Shown: in pieces, positions 16,052-25,332 of the stretch
Layout of the letters: every line of letters starts with the position of its first letter
How positions within the stretch are numbered: the stretch's first letter is position 1
Origin: Alphaproteobacteria bacterium
GTDB lineage: Bacteria; Pseudomonadota; Alphaproteobacteria; UBA9219
NCBI GenBank assembly: GCA_009779135.1
Contig: WREW01000001.1
Location: 237,498 to 301,497 of the forward strand
DNA: 64,000 nucleotides
Reading direction: 5' to 3'
Notes under the pieces: generated by a model
Told to the model about the DNA's origin: nothing
Database searches by the model: none
What the model saw: only the letters and a program-made list of their open reading frames with translations
Made by a program: the position numbers and the translations under genes

Positions 16052-16073
16052 GCACTTTGTCTGTAAAGTGCCG
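16052..16073 (+). promoter_or_regulatory. Perfect hairpin in the leader of the 16091 gene
   Basis: GGCACTTT-GTCTGT-AAAGTGCC is a perfect eight-base-pair inverted repeat with a six-base loop, eight bases after the expected transcript start and 17 bases before the ATG. It has no U-tract, so it is not a terminator. It could be an RNA regulator site, an mRNA 5' stabiliser or a DNA operator. Confidence 0.6.
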
Positions 16074-16090
16074 AAAAAAGGTTAGGACAA

Positions 16091-16387
16091 ATGGACAGCA
16101 TCAACAGCATACAAACGGCCAGCACGCCACCGCCTCGTGCCGCAGCCCCTCAGGGCCCGTCACGCAGCGCTATGCCTGCGCATGCGATTGATACAGCCGC
16201 GCCGCTTTCGCCGCGTGCCGTATCCGATCCTGTCGCGGGTGTCGTGGTGATGGAATATTTGTCTTCAACCGGTGAGGTTAGCGATCGGTTTCCGTCATCA
16301 ACAGTGCTTGCTTATTTGCGTTCGGGCCTGTCGGCAGACGGCACACCTTCGCGCGACCCGGGCGAGGCCGTAAAAACGGAAGCCTAA
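16091..16387 (+). CDS. Small conserved-looking protein beside flagellin (98 residues)
   Basis: I recognise no named domain. The product has a Pro/Ala-rich disordered first half and a compact second half from about residue 42: PRAVSDPVAGVVVMEYLSST, then FPSSTVLAYLRSGL. Short proteins with this DP-AGV...EYL...P-S-VLAYLR pattern occur near flagellar genes in relatives, as far as I recall, so a motility role is a reasonable guess. It is a single-gene unit with its own promoter, leader hairpin and terminator, divergent from flagellin. AGGA lies three bases before the ATG. Confidence 0.7.
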   Translation: MDSINSIQTASTPPPRAAAPQGPSRSAMPAHAIDTAAPLSPRAVSDPVAGVVVMEYLSSTGEVSDRFPSSTVLAYLRSGLSADGTPSRDPGEAVKTEA

Positions 16388-16434
16388 AGAGGGATGCCTC
16401 TTGTCGGGCTTTTTAGCTGCGGATCAAAAGATCC

Positions 16435-16461
16435 AAGCCGCCGTGAGGCGGCTTATTTTTT
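16435..16461 (+). terminator. Rho-independent terminator
   Basis: AAGCCGCC-GTGA-GGCGGCTT is a perfect eight-base-pair stem with a tetraloop, followed by ATTTTTT. It ends the 16091 transcript. The facing aroB gene stops five bases beyond, so it may also act on that transcript, though the T-tract favours the plus strand. Confidence 0.9.
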
Positions 16462-16465
16462 AACT

Positions 16466-17578
16466 TCACAAAAACCGCGCCCATACAGCCCGCACCAAGG
16501 CGGCGTCAACATCCTTTGCGACAAAAGCCTGACCGACGCCGCGCGCTAAAACCAAGTTTAACTGGCCGGCAAGGGCTTTTTTGTCATGCGCCATCAGGGT
16601 CATGAGCTGCTCAATCGTATAATCACCGGCGCTTGGGCGGACGGGCAGGCCGATTTCCTCAAAGTGACGCAATACGCGCGCCGCGTCTTCAGCCGGACAC
16701 AGCCCCATGGCCACCGAAAGGTCAAACGCCATCACCATGCCGATGGCGACCGCCTCGCCATGCAAAAGCCTGTCGCTGTAGCCGCTCGCTTTTTCAAGCG
16801 CATGCGCAAAACTATGGCCTAAGTTTAAAAGCGCACGGACGCCGGACTCTTTTTCATCCTTGATGACGATGGAAGACTTGCAAAGACAGCTTTTATGTAC
16901 AGCCGTAATGCGCGCGGACGTATCGCCGAACAAAAGCAAAGCGGCATGCTTTTCGCACCAAGAAAAGAAAGCGGAATCTTCAATAAGGCCGTATTTAACG
17001 ACCTCGGCGTAGCCGTTAAGAACATGCCGCGCGGGCAAAGAGTCAAGTGTTGCGACATCCGCCAAAACCAGACAAGGCTGATAAAAAGCGCCGATGGTGT
17101 TTTTGCCGAAATCGCTGTTGATACCCGTTTTGCCGCCCACGGAACTATCGACCTGCGCCAAAAGCGTTGTCGGCACCTGAACAAAATCAAGACCGCGCAG
17201 CGTGACGGACGCCGCAAAGCCGACCAGATCGCCGATCACGCCCCCGCCCAAAGCGATCAAAAGCGTGCGCCTGTCCACATCGCGGTCAAACAGCGCCGCA
17301 AGAAGGGATTCAAGCACGGAAAAGCTTTTGGCCGCTTCGCCGGACTCTACAATAACAGAAGGCAGAAGCTGAAAATCATGCGCGCTTAAAACCGCCTCAA
17401 GACGCTGTAGAAAAAGCGGCGCGACAATGTTGTCGGTGATGATGACGCAACGCCTTGGCCCCGTGACGGCGTGAATAAGGTCACCGGCCTGCGCCAAAAG
17501 ATTTTCGCCGATCACAATATCATAGTGATGCGCCGCGCGCTCAAGCGTCAGGGGGATGGTTTGTGTGCTGTTCATCAA
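16466..17578 (-). CDS. aroB: 3-dehydroquinate synthase
   Basis: The 370-residue product shows the AroB NAD-binding stretch ALGGGVIGDLVGFAASVTLRG near residues 104-124, QVPTTLLAQVDSSVGGKTGI directly after, and the metal-site GHSFAHALE and HGEAVAIGM segments. It cyclises DAHP to 3-dehydroquinate, the second shikimate-pathway step, in the cytosol using NAD and a divalent metal. It is coupled to aroK upstream (ATGA-type overlap at 17575-17578), the usual aroK-aroB order in proteobacteria. Confidence 0.96.
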   Translation of the reverse strand: MMNSTQTIPLTLERAAHHYDIVIGENLLAQAGDLIHAVTGPRRCVIITDNIVAPLFLQRLEAVLSAHDFQLLPSVIVESGEAAKSFSVLESLLAALFDRDVDRRTLLIALGGGVIGDLVGFAASVTLRGLDFVQVPTTLLAQVDSSVGGKTGINSDFGKNTIGAFYQPCLVLADVATLDSLPARHVLNGYAEVVKYGLIEDSAFFSWCEKHAALLLFGDTSARITAVHKSCLCKSSIVIKDEKESGVRALLNLGHSFAHALEKASGYSDRLLHGEAVAIGMVMAFDLSVAMGLCPAEDAARVLRHFEEIGLPVRPSAGDYTIEQLMTLMAHDKKALAGQLNLVLARGVGQAFVAKDVDAALVRAVWARFL

Positions 17579-18144
17579 TCATCCTTTGCGGGAAAAAGGG
17601 CTGCCTGCAAGGCAAAAAGAGCTTCATGCAGTGTCTGTTCAATGGAAGATCTGCTCTGTATATGAAGATGCGCCTGCGCGTAAAGGGGCTCGCGCTTTTC
17701 CATCATGGCGCGCAGCAAAAGTGCAGGATCTTCACCGGTGCGCAGCAAAGGGCGGTTATTGTTGCGGTTTGTGCGTTTAAGCAAAACGTCAAAATCGGCG
17801 CGCAGCCAGATCGAAAGGCCTTTATCCTGAATGATCCGGCGTGTCGGCTCCTGCGCAAAAGCGCCGCCGCCTGTGGCTATAACAAGCTTTTCGCCGGACA
17901 AAAGCCGCGCAATCACGCGCCGCTCGCTGTCGCGGAAAGCGCTTTCGCCCAATTGCGCAAAAATCTGCGGAACGGTCATGGCGGCCGCTTTTTCAATCTC
18001 GCGGTCTGAATCCGCAAAAGGCCAGCCTAAATAAGCGGCTATCTTGCGCCCGATCGTGCTTTTTCCGGCCCCCGGCATGCCTGTCAAAACAATGGGACGA
18101 TTAAGCCGTGTTACAAGATCTTCGGCGCGGGGCAAGCTCTTCAT
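17575..18144 (-). CDS. aroK: Shikimate kinase
   Basis: The 189-residue P-loop kinase has Walker A GMPGAGKST at residues 22-30, the shikimate-binding DSDREIEK, RDSERRVI and GGGAF segments, and the lid arginine in NRNNNRPLL. It phosphorylates shikimate at the 3-hydroxyl using ATP in the chorismate pathway. Length is normal with a short N-terminal extension before the P-loop. It is first in the aroK-aroB operon, divergent from xerD with 67 bases between. Confidence 0.95.
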   Translation of the reverse strand: MKSLPRAEDLVTRLNRPIVLTGMPGAGKSTIGRKIAAYLGWPFADSDREIEKAAAMTVPQIFAQLGESAFRDSERRVIARLLSGEKLVIATGGGAFAQEPTRRIIQDKGLSIWLRADFDVLLKRTNRNNNRPLLRTGEDPALLLRAMMEKREPLYAQAHLHIQSRSSIEQTLHEALFALQAALFPAKDD

Positions 18145-18211
18145 GATGTCCTGCTTCTTTTAAGGAAGGCTCCCATTAAAGCAACCTCTTGCGGGGAAAG
18201 CAACAACAGCT

Positions 18212-19204
18212 ATGATAAGGGGACATTTAACCTTGGAAAATCAGCCCATGCCTGTGCCCGATATACCGCAGCCGGCTTATATGGATGCCTTTTTGGATAT
18301 GATGCTGGCCGAACGCGGCGCCTCGGCCAATACGCGCGCCGCCTATGCGCGGGATCTGATGGACGCGCAGGCCTTTACCGTCACGCGCGGCCTCAGTCTT
18401 GAGCAGGCCGCCGAGGATGATGTCCGCGCTTATATAGGCCAACTGAAGAAAGCCTCGGCACGGACGCTTGCGCGGCGCCTTTCGGCTTTGCGGCAGTATT
18501 TCAGGTTTTTGCTTTCCGAGAGAAAACGCGCCGAAGATCCCACGCGAACGATCGAGTTCCCGCGTCAGGGAAAAACCCTCCCCAAATATCTAAGCGAGGA
18601 TGAGGTTTGGGCGCTGATGAAGGTGGTCGCCAAAATGAAAGGCTATCAGGGCGCGCGCCTTCGCGCGATGACCGAGCTTGTTTACGCTTCTGGTCTGCGC
18701 GTCAGCGAACTTGTGGGTTTGCCGGTCAGCTCTGTGTTGTTTGAGCGCAATCTTGTCTATGTCCGCGGCAAAGGCGGGCATGAGCGCACCGTCCCGCTCG
18801 GCCAGCCCGCGCTTGAAGCTCTGAAAGAGTGGATGATCTGGCGCGATGAAAAACAGGAGCAGGAGCGACAGCTGCGGCGCGAGCGTTTCCAAAAAAGCGC
18901 ATTTTTATTTCCTTCCAAAGCTGCAAAAACAGGCGCCATCACAAGGCAGAGATTTTTTCAACTTTTAAAAGATCTCGGCCCTCTGGCCGGAATCGACCGC
19001 GCAAGACTTAGCCCGCATGTTTTGCGTCATGCCTTTGCCACGCATATGATTGAACATGGCGCAGATCTGCGCAGCGTGCAAACCATGCTAGGGCATGCGG
19101 ATATCGCCACCACGCAAATCTATACGCATGTAGCTTCGGATCGCCTGACCAAAACCGTCATCAAACATCATCCGTTGGCTTCAAAACGCTTTGCCAAGAA
19201 ATGA
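18212..19204 (+). CDS. xerD: Site-specific tyrosine recombinase XerD
   Basis: The 330-residue frame contains the full catalytic set of tyrosine recombinases: R163 (SGLRVSEL), K187 (RGKGGHERT), H269 and R272 (HVLRHAF), H295 (LGHADI) and Y304 (QIYTHV). The N-terminal core-binding SAM-like domain spans about 25-110. With XerC it resolves chromosome dimers at dif. Length, the conserved C-terminal motifs and the housekeeping setting beside aroKB favour the chromosomal enzyme over a phage integrase. The start is uncertain: ATG 18212 lacks an SD, while AAGGGGA precedes TTG 18233 and ATG 18248 is also possible. Confidence 0.88.
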   Translation: MIRGHLTLENQPMPVPDIPQPAYMDAFLDMMLAERGASANTRAAYARDLMDAQAFTVTRGLSLEQAAEDDVRAYIGQLKKASARTLARRLSALRQYFRFLLSERKRAEDPTRTIEFPRQGKTLPKYLSEDEVWALMKVVAKMKGYQGARLRAMTELVYASGLRVSELVGLPVSSVLFERNLVYVRGKGGHERTVPLGQPALEALKEWMIWRDEKQEQERQLRRERFQKSAFLFPSKAAKTGAITRQRFFQLLKDLGPLAGIDRARLSPHVLRHAFATHMIEHGADLRSVQTMLGHADIATTQIYTHVASDRLTKTVIKHHPLASKRFAKK

Positions 19205-19219
19205 GATAACGCCCCCATT

Positions 19220-19264
19220 TTGTCATCCTCGGGTAAGCACGAAGCGGTTGCCCGAGGATGACAA
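19220..19264. repeat. Dispersed palindromic repeat, family B, short copy 1
   Basis: TTGTCATCCTCGGG and CCCGAGGATGACAA are perfect 14-base inverted arms around TAAGCACGAAGCGGTTG. It is the short version of family B, lacking the inner GGGGATCTGACGTTAG part seen in other copies. Located 3' of xerD, it can fold as a strong hairpin and may end or protect that transcript. Confidence 0.88.
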
Positions 19265-19353
19265 AGTGGGAGGGGGCTGAGAAAGTTTCTCTTAATGTTT
19301 TTGTGTATGATATTAGGAGTTTTCGTTTTCTCTCTTCTCAAAGGAGTTTTCCG

Positions 19354-20118
19354 ATGACCAGCTATAACCTTGGTTTTTTGGCCCTTGTGAACGTTTTAGT
19401 TCTTACCCTCCCCCTAGCGGGTGAGGCGCACGCACAGGCGACGTTCTGTGACCCCGCAAAACAGGATTGTATCGGACAGCTCTGTAATAACGCAAAAGGC
19501 ACCACAAGGCTGGATGCCAGCAGACAGAACATTATAGCTTGTCTTGAATCAGCAACATCCATCGGCAACTGGTATTGGAAACTCGGCTCGGTAACCCAGA
19601 GGACCTGCCCTACCGGGCAGACGATGCAGGGCATTAAGAATGGCGAGCCTGTTTGTGTGCAAACAGATATGACCTGCCCTGCTGGTCAGGTGATGCAAAG
19701 TATTGCTAACGGCATGCCTGTTTGCGTTGCTGCCGCGGTACCCGCTGGCGTTAACTGCGGCGCTGGTCAAGTACTGCAAGGTATCGTCGATGGCGAGCCT
19801 GTTTGTGTTACTGCTGCGGGCGGTGGCGGTGTTGGTTCTATGTTTGTCGCTCTGTTCACCGGCCCTGTTCGTGGTGATACTGGGTGTGACCCTTATGATT
19901 TAAGGTACCCTCCTTATATCCCTTCTTTTCCTCCCCCTACTTTTAGTCCTTCAATACCTCCTAGGTGTCACGTACCCAATTATATGACAGGCGCTTGCAG
20001 TTGCCCTTCAGGCACCCGCGCACAAGGGCTAAGTTGTGTTGCTGGGGAGAGGTCAAATCAAGGATACGCTTCCAATCTTCATATTTTTTATCTCTATTAC
20101 ATTTGCGTGCCGTCATAA
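19354..20118 (+). CDS. Secreted Cys-rich protein with three tandem repeats
   Basis: AAGGAG sits eight bases before the ATG at 19354, giving 254 residues. An upstream in-frame ATG at 19258 lies inside the repeat and is rejected. A signal peptide (MTSYNLGFLALVNVLVLTLP, cut near AHA-QA) leads to an exported chain. Three repeats follow: CPTGQTMQGIKNGEPVCV, CPAGQVMQSIANGMPVCV and CGAGQVLQGIVDGEPVCV, each with paired cysteines likely to form a disulphide. A Pro-rich segment and a further Cys-rich C-terminus (CSCPSGTRAQG) follow. I do not know its function. Cys-GQ-x-NG-x-C modules are seen in surface and adhesin-like proteins, so a cell-surface role is a guess. Confidence 0.72.
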   Translation: MTSYNLGFLALVNVLVLTLPLAGEAHAQATFCDPAKQDCIGQLCNNAKGTTRLDASRQNIIACLESATSIGNWYWKLGSVTQRTCPTGQTMQGIKNGEPVCVQTDMTCPAGQVMQSIANGMPVCVAAAVPAGVNCGAGQVLQGIVDGEPVCVTAAGGGGVGSMFVALFTGPVRGDTGCDPYDLRYPPYIPSFPPPTFSPSIPPRCHVPNYMTGACSCPSGTRAQGLSCVAGERSNQGYASNLHIFYLYYICVPS

Positions 20119-20155
20119 TGCCCAGTGTGTGTGAAGGGCGCTAACGAAAAAGACC

Positions 20156-22879
20156 CTAACCACCCGCCCCGTGGCAGTGCTTATACTTCTTCCCGCTGCC
20201 GCAGGGGCAGGGGGCATTGCGGGGTGTGTGAGTCCAGCTTGAGGAGTCATTCGGATTAAACACCGTGCGCACAGGTTTGCGCGCCAGTTCATAATGGCCT
20301 TGCGCCGCTTGATCCAAAGCTCCGTCTTGGGATGCGGCAGTACCGGAAAGCTCCATCATTTCCTGCTGGCGCTGTTTTGCAATATATTCTTCCAAAGTCG
20401 GCACACGCACCTCAATGTGCAAAAGCGCTTTGATAACCTGCTGCCGCACATCATCAAGCATCAGGTGGAAAAGCTCAAAAGACTCGCGGCTATATTCGTT
20501 GAAGGGATCGCGCTGGCCATAGCCGCGCAGATGAATGCCTTGCCTGAGCTGGTCAAGCGCCAGAAGATGATCCTTCCAGGCCACATCCAAAAGCCCCAGC
20601 AGCGCGGCTTTTTCAGCCAGAGCCATGCGCTCAGGCCCCACAAGCTTGCGTTTTTCGGCCATGCTGTCCGCGGCGACTTTGTTCAGGCGCTCTTCAATTT
20701 CGGTTTCCGCAATGCCGTCTTCTTTTGTCCAGCTTTCGATGGGAAGATCAAGCGCAAGGATTTCCTTGCTTTTATCCTTGAGGCCCTGAATATCCCACTG
20801 CTCATAATAAGAGTGGGGCGGAATAGCGGCCGCAACCATTTTCTGAATAACATCCATGCGAAGCTGCGCGATTTCTTCGCTGACTTCATCAGCTTCCATA
20901 ATGGTCTTGCGCTGCTCATAAACAACCTTGCGCTGGTCATTCATCACATTGTCGAACTTGAGCAGGTTTTTGCGGATGTCAAAATTGCGCTCTTCCACCT
21001 TCTTCTGCGCTTTTTCAAGCGCGGCTGAAATCCAGGGATGCGCGATTTTCTCGCCATCGCGCAGACCTAAAGAGGCCAACACATTTTCCATCCGCGCCGA
21101 GCCGAAAATGCGCATCAGATCATCTTCCAAAGAAAGATAAAACTTGGATGAGCCGGGATCGCCCTGACGGCCTGAACGGCCACGCAGCTGGTTGTCGATG
21201 CGGCGGGATTCATGGCGCTCCGTGCCGATCACAAAAAGCCCGCCCGCGCCGAGAGCTTTCAGCGCATCAGCGGCAATGTCGGCGCGAACTTCATCAACCG
21301 TGCGCGCGCGCGCCTGTTCGTCCGTGATGCCTTCAAGCTCATGTTCAAGCCGCATGTCAAGATTGCCGCCAAGCTGAATATCCGTACCGCGCCCCGCCAT
21401 ATTGGTGGCGATTGTCACAGTCCCCGAACGGCCAGCTTGCGCGATAATTTGCGCTTCCTGTTCGTGATAGCGCGCGTTAAGGACATTATGGCGAATGCCG
21501 TCTTTCTTCAAAAGGCCCGAGAGCGTTTCAGATTTTTCAATAGAGACCGTGCCCACCAAAACAGGCTGGCCGCGCATCTGGCAGTCTTTGATCTGCGCCA
21601 CGATCGCTGCGTATTTTTCCTTGATGGTGCCATAGACCTCGTCTTCCATATCCACGCGCGCGGGCGGCAGATTGGTGGGAACGGAGACCACCTCAAGACC
21701 GTAAATCTCGCCGAACTCAGCCGCTTCGGTCATGGCTGTGCCGGTCATGCCCGCAAGCTTGGGATAAAGGCGGAAATAATTTTGAAAAGTGATCGACGCC
21801 AGAGTCTGGTTTTCGCGTTGAATGGTTACACGCTCCTTGGCTTCGAGCGCCTGATGAAGCCCGTCCGAAAAGCGCCGTCCGTCCATCATGCGGCCTGTGA
21901 ACTCGTCAATGATAATCACCTTGTCATCCTTGACGATATAATCGACATCCCGCGAAAAAAGCTTGTGCGCGCGCAAGGCCTGATTGACATGATGCACAAC
22001 AGCGATATTTTGCGCGTCATAAAGCCCGCCCCCGGGCGTTAAAAGATCCGCCCCGCCCAAAAGCCGCTCGATCGTTTCATTGCCAGCCTCGGTCAGAGTC
22101 ACGGTTTTTGATTTTTCGTCCTTTTCGTAATCTTCTTCTTTCAAATGAGGAATCAGCCCGTCAATCGTCCTGTAAAGCTCGGAAGAATCCTCAGCAGGGC
22201 CCGAGATGATAAGAGGCGTGCGCGCCTCATCAATCAAAATGCTATCGACCTCATCGACAATCGCGTAATTGAAGGGGCGCTGGCATAAATCAGGGGCTTC
22301 GAACTTCATATTGTCACGCAGATAATCAAAGCCGAACTCGTTGTTCGTGCCGTAGGTTACATCGGCATTATAGGCCTCCTGCCGCTGCGCATCATCCATG
22401 CCGTGAACAATGCAGCCCACGCTCATCCCAAGAAAACGGTAAATGCGGCCCATCCAGATGCTGTCGCGTTTGGCGAGATAATCGTTGACCGTCACCACAT
22501 GCACGCCTTTGCCGGAAAGCGCGTTAAGATAAACCGGCAAAGTGGCCACCAAAGTCTTGCCTTCACCCGTTTTCATTTCGGCAATGCGCCCGTCATGCAA
22601 AACCATGCCCCCGCGCAGCTGCACATCATAGTGACGCTGCCCCATCACGCGACGCGAGGCCTCGCGCACGGTGGCAAAAGCCTCGGGCAAAAGATCGTCC
22701 AGAGTCTCCCCCTGCGCAAGGCGGGCTTTGAAAAGGGCTGTCTGGCCCCGCAAGGCCTCATCACTCAGCGCAGCGATCTGAGGCTCCAGCGCATTGATGG
22801 CCGCCACGTTTGAATCCTGCCTGTGCAGAATGCGGTCATTGTGAGATCCGAAGATTTTGCGCGCCAAAGCCGAGAGCAT
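20156..22879 (-). CDS. secA: Preprotein translocase ATPase SecA
   Basis: From the ATG at 22879 the product is 907 residues, starting [17 protein letters not shown] start 32 codons earlier adds non-homologous sequence. Walker A is KTGEGKT at 103-109, and the [16 protein letters not shown] segment is Walker B plus neighbouring SecA signature. GTDIQLGGN and [20 protein letters not shown] mark motor domain 2. The C-terminal zinc site [14 protein letters not shown] binds SecB and phospholipid. It drives export of unfolded proteins through SecYEG. Monocistronic, divergent from a glycosyltransferase gene. Confidence 0.97.
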   Translation of the reverse strand: MLSALARKIFGSHNDRILHRQDSNVAAINALEPQIAALSDEALRGQTALFKARLAQGETLDDLLPEAFATVREASRRVMGQRHYDVQLRGGMVLHDGRIAEMKTGEGKTLVATLPVYLNALSGKGVHVVTVNDYLAKRDSIWMGRIYRFLGMSVGCIVHGMDDAQRQEAYNADVTYGTNNEFGFDYLRDNMKFEAPDLCQRPFNYAIVDEVDSILIDEARTPLIISGPAEDSSELYRTIDGLIPHLKEEDYEKDEKSKTVTLTEAGNETIERLLGGADLLTPGGGLYDAQNIAVVHHVNQALRAHKLFSRDVDYIVKDDKVIIIDEFTGRMMDGRRFSDGLHQALEAKERVTIQRENQTLASITFQNYFRLYPKLAGMTGTAMTEAAEFGEIYGLEVVSVPTNLPPARVDMEDEVYGTIKEKYAAIVAQIKDCQMRGQPVLVGTVSIEKSETLSGLLKKDGIRHNVLNARYHEQEAQIIAQAGRSGTVTIATNMAGRGTDIQLGGNLDMRLEHELEGITDEQARARTVDEVRADIAADALKALGAGGLFVIGTERHESRRIDNQLRGRSGRQGDPGSSKFYLSLEDDLMRIFGSARMENVLASLGLRDGEKIAHPWISAALEKAQKKVEERNFDIRKNLLKFDNVMNDQRKVVYEQRKTIMEADEVSEEIAQLRMDVIQKMVAAAIPPHSYYEQWDIQGLKDKSKEILALDLPIESWTKEDGIAETEIEERLNKVAADSMAEKRKLVGPERMALAEKAALLGLLDVAWKDHLLALDQLRQGIHLRGYGQRDPFNEYSRESFELFHLMLDDVRQQVIKALLHIEVRVPTLEEYIAKQRQQEMMELSGTAASQDGALDQAAQGHYELARKPVRTVFNPNDSSSWTHTPRNAPCPCGSGKKYKHCHGAGG

Positions 22880-23070
22880 AAGAAACCTCAACATCAGAAA
22901 AGAAAAAGACCCTATAAAAAGAGGAAGATTCCTCTTTCCCCTTGGTGTTCTCTTATATGAGGCCTTGCCTGCCATAAGACAAGGGTCTTGGTGAAAAGAT
23001 TAAGGGCGACAAAAGCCGCGCTTTTGGTTAATCTCGGCAGGAGAGAAAAGAGGCGGCCAAAGGCAAACCC

Positions 23071-23949
23071 ATGCGCACACAAGACGTCATTTCCGTAATT
23101 ATTGTGACTTTTCACACAGGGCCGGCCCTTTTTCGCGCCATTGACTCTGTTTTGAATCAAGGCGGCGCTTTCGAGCTTGTGGTCGTCAACAACGGCAATC
23201 CTAGAGATGTTGAAGATCATCTGATCGCGCGTTTTAAAACAGATCCCAAAGTTCGGCTGATGACGGGCCATGGCGCCATAGGTCTCGCGCGCGGCTGCAA
23301 TCTGGGCGCGCGCGTCGCGCAGGGAACAAAGCTCCTTTTTCTAAGCCCTTACGCCATTTTACCGGCAAAGACGCTGGAGCGGCTTTTGCAGACGGATCAG
23401 GAGCAAGACGGGACGTTTATTCTAGGTGGCCGCCTTGTGGATAAAAAAGGGCGGCTTTTGAATGAGACCTGTCGGCCCCTGATTACGCCCAAAACCATTC
23501 TTAAAGGCATATGGGGCCAGCCTTTTCGCGCGCCCGCAGCGCTAAGAAAAGCGCTTGCCGGAAAAGACCCCGTAGAAGTCCCCGCGCTTTCAAGAGCCTT
23601 TCTCTTCGTCCGCAGCAAGGATTTTAAAACCCTAGGCGGGTTTGATGAGCGGTTTAAGCTTCACGCCGGTGTGATGGACTTTTGCGTGCGGTTTAAGGAG
23701 CAGCTGAAGGGCACCATTCTGGTTCTCCCCGCCTTGACGGTCAGGCTGGGCAAGATGCATGAGCACACCTCTTTTATGCGGGAAAAGGCGAAAATAAGCG
23801 ACATACGGCTTTATCTCCGCCTGCATGTGACGGGCATCTTCAGGGGGCTGTGGCTGGGGCTTGCCGATTTGTCCCTTGGGATAAGGTTTTTACTGCGGCT
23901 TTTGCGCCTGACGGCCTGCGGCAAGTTACGCTTTAACCTGCCGGAATAA
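23071..23949 (+). CDS. Glycosyltransferase family 2 protein
   Basis: The 292-residue protein starts DVISVIIVTFHTGPALFRAI with GT-A fold, VVNNGN in place of the usual VDNxS, and GLARGCNLGARVAQG as the nucleotide-sugar region. The acidic metal site is weak: FLSPYAIL replaces the usual DxD-like NPD segment, which is odd. A helical, basic C-terminus (residues 245-292) probably lies on the membrane. It resembles rhamnosyltransferase-type GT2 enzymes. It stands alone between secA and ribosomal genes, away from the polysaccharide island, so its glycan target is unknown. Confidence 0.75.
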   Translation: MRTQDVISVIIVTFHTGPALFRAIDSVLNQGGAFELVVVNNGNPRDVEDHLIARFKTDPKVRLMTGHGAIGLARGCNLGARVAQGTKLLFLSPYAILPAKTLERLLQTDQEQDGTFILGGRLVDKKGRLLNETCRPLITPKTILKGIWGQPFRAPAALRKALAGKDPVEVPALSRAFLFVRSKDFKTLGGFDERFKLHAGVMDFCVRFKEQLKGTILVLPALTVRLGKMHEHTSFMREKAKISDIRLYLRLHVTGIFRGLWLGLADLSLGIRFLLRLLRLTACGKLRFNLPE

Positions 23950-23963
23950 CCCTCCCCCTCTCT

Positions 23964-24062
23964 CGTCATCCTCGGGCAACTGCAAAGCGGTTGAACCGGG
24001 GATCTGACGTTAGCCCGGCGCCAGATCCCCGGGTTCTTGCTTTGCAAGCCCCGAGGATGACA
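23964..24062. repeat. Dispersed palindromic repeat, family B, copy 2
   Basis: Outer arms CGTCATCCTCGGG and CCCCGAGGATGACA, middle arms CCGGGGATCTG and CAGATCCCCGGG around ACGTTAGCCCGGCGC, plus a CAAAGCGG/TGCTTTGC-like pair. Flanked by CCTCCCCCTC and GGAGGGGGA, which extend the stem. It lies 3' of the glycosyltransferase gene and before rplM. Confidence 0.9.
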
Positions 24063-24193
24063 AGGAGGGGGAAGTAGATCGGTATCATTTTACCACACAC
24101 AAAAAACCCCGTGAAAGTCCATTCGCACTTGACTTATGGCGCGGTCGTCTTTAAAAAACGCCGAGATCTTTGTATCAAGAAAGGGATTTTTCA

Positions 24194-24697
24194 ATGGCCG
24201 CGCGGATCAGACTTTCCAAGGCAAGCGTGCAAAGCAAAGGCTTTGCGCTCAAGCCTGCCCAAGTCGAAAAGAAATGGGTTCTTTTTGACGCTCAGGACAT
24301 GGTGCTCGGGCGCCTCGCCAGCGCGATTGCGCATGTTCTTCGCGGCAAGGACAAAGCCGCCTTTACCCCTTCGGTGGATTGCGGCGACAATGTCATCGTG
24401 ATTAACGCAGAAAAAGTGGTCATGACCGGCAAAAAAGCGACCGAAAAAAAGTTTTTCTGGCACACAGGCTATGTCGGTGGAATCAAGGAGCGCACACGCG
24501 CTGAAATCCTTGCCGGTGCGCACCCTGAACGTGTGATTGAAAAAGCCGTTGAACGCATGCTGCCACGCGGGCCTTTGGGGCGCCGCCAGCTTGGCAATCT
24601 GAAAGTTTATGCGGGCGCCACGCATCCCCATACGGCGCAAAATCCGGTGAAAATTGACTTCGCCGCCGCCAATCCCAAAAACAAAAGGACTTCGTAA
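24194..24697 (+). CDS. rplM: 50S ribosomal protein L13
   Basis: The start is the ATG at 24194, eight bases after AAGGGA; an ATG eight codons upstream has no SD. The 167-residue product contains [20 protein letters not shown], the conserved [12 protein letters not shown] and [18 protein letters not shown]. It binds domain II/VI regions of 23S rRNA early in 50S assembly. About 20 N-terminal residues precede the usual L13 start, a mild extension. It forms the common rplM-rpsI operon, with two bases before the next gene. Confidence 0.97.
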   Translation: MAARIRLSKASVQSKGFALKPAQVEKKWVLFDAQDMVLGRLASAIAHVLRGKDKAAFTPSVDCGDNVIVINAEKVVMTGKKATEKKFFWHTGYVGGIKERTRAEILAGAHPERVIEKAVERMLPRGPLGRRQLGNLKVYAGATHPHTAQNPVKIDFAAANPKNKRTS

Positions 24698-24699
24698 AC

Positions 24700-25227
24700 A
24701 TGGTAACGACACGGAAATCTTCTCTTGCGGGAATTAAAGCGGCTGTAAAAGAGCAGCAGGCTGTCACAGAAGAAACAAAAGCGCCCGCGCCAAAAGAAAC
24801 AACGGAAACCGCGCGCGTTTATGAACGCAAACTGGATCCTCAGGGCCGCGCGCAGGCGACAGGCAAGCGTAAAAACGCCGTAGCGCGCGTATGGATCAAG
24901 CCGGGCAACGGCAAGATTATTGTCAACAGCAAGGATGTGGCTGTTTATTTCGCGCGTCCTGTTTTGCAGATGGTGGTCAACCAGCCTTTCATGGTCACCG
25001 CGCGGGAAGGGCAGTTTGATGTTGTGTGCCTTGTGACCGGTGGAGGTCTTTCGGGGCAGGCGGGCGCTGTCAAACACGGCATTTCCAAAGCGCTTGTTAA
25101 TTTCGAGCCGGATCTGCGCGCTGTTCTCAAGACCGCAAAGTTCCTGACTCGCGATTCGCGCGTGGTTGAGCGCAAGAAATACGGTCGCGTCAAAGCCCGC
25201 CGCCGCTTCCAGTTCTCCAAGCGTTAA
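24700..25227 (+). CDS. rpsI: 30S ribosomal protein S9 with N-terminal extension
   Basis: The 175-residue protein has a typical S9 body from about residue 48: [19 protein letters not shown], then [20 protein letters not shown], and the basic C-terminal tail [13 protein letters not shown] that reaches the ribosomal P site. The first 45 or so residues are charged and disordered-looking ([13 protein letters not shown]), longer than the roughly 130-residue E. coli protein. Extensions of this kind are common in alphaproteobacteria. Co-transcribed with rplM. Confidence 0.97.
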   Translation: MVTTRKSSLAGIKAAVKEQQAVTEETKAPAPKETTETARVYERKLDPQGRAQATGKRKNAVARVWIKPGNGKIIVNSKDVAVYFARPVLQMVVNQPFMVTAREGQFDVVCLVTGGGLSGQAGAVKHGISKALVNFEPDLRAVLKTAKFLTRDSRVVERKKYGRVKARRRFQFSKR

Positions 25228-25332
25228 GCTGCAAGGCCATACGTTTGTGAGTTGGGCGCAAAAAAAGACTTGAAACGCCGCGCAAAAAAACCCAAGTAAA
25301 GGGAGCGGCCAACCAAGAAACGGGAAAAAAGC

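Noticed and set aside
16051-16066. TGGCAC at 16051 as a sigma-54 -24 element
   Set aside because: The required GC at -12 is missing (CTGT where TTGC is expected), and the bases are better explained as one arm of a perfect hairpin.
18212-19204. Tyrosine recombinase as a mobile-element integrase
   Set aside because: Length, catalytic motif spacing and position beside aroKB fit chromosomal XerD; no att-like repeats or cargo genes are seen.
21212-22042. Open frame of about 275 codons antisense to secA
   Set aside because: It lies entirely within a highly conserved gene, with no start signals or protein-like composition.
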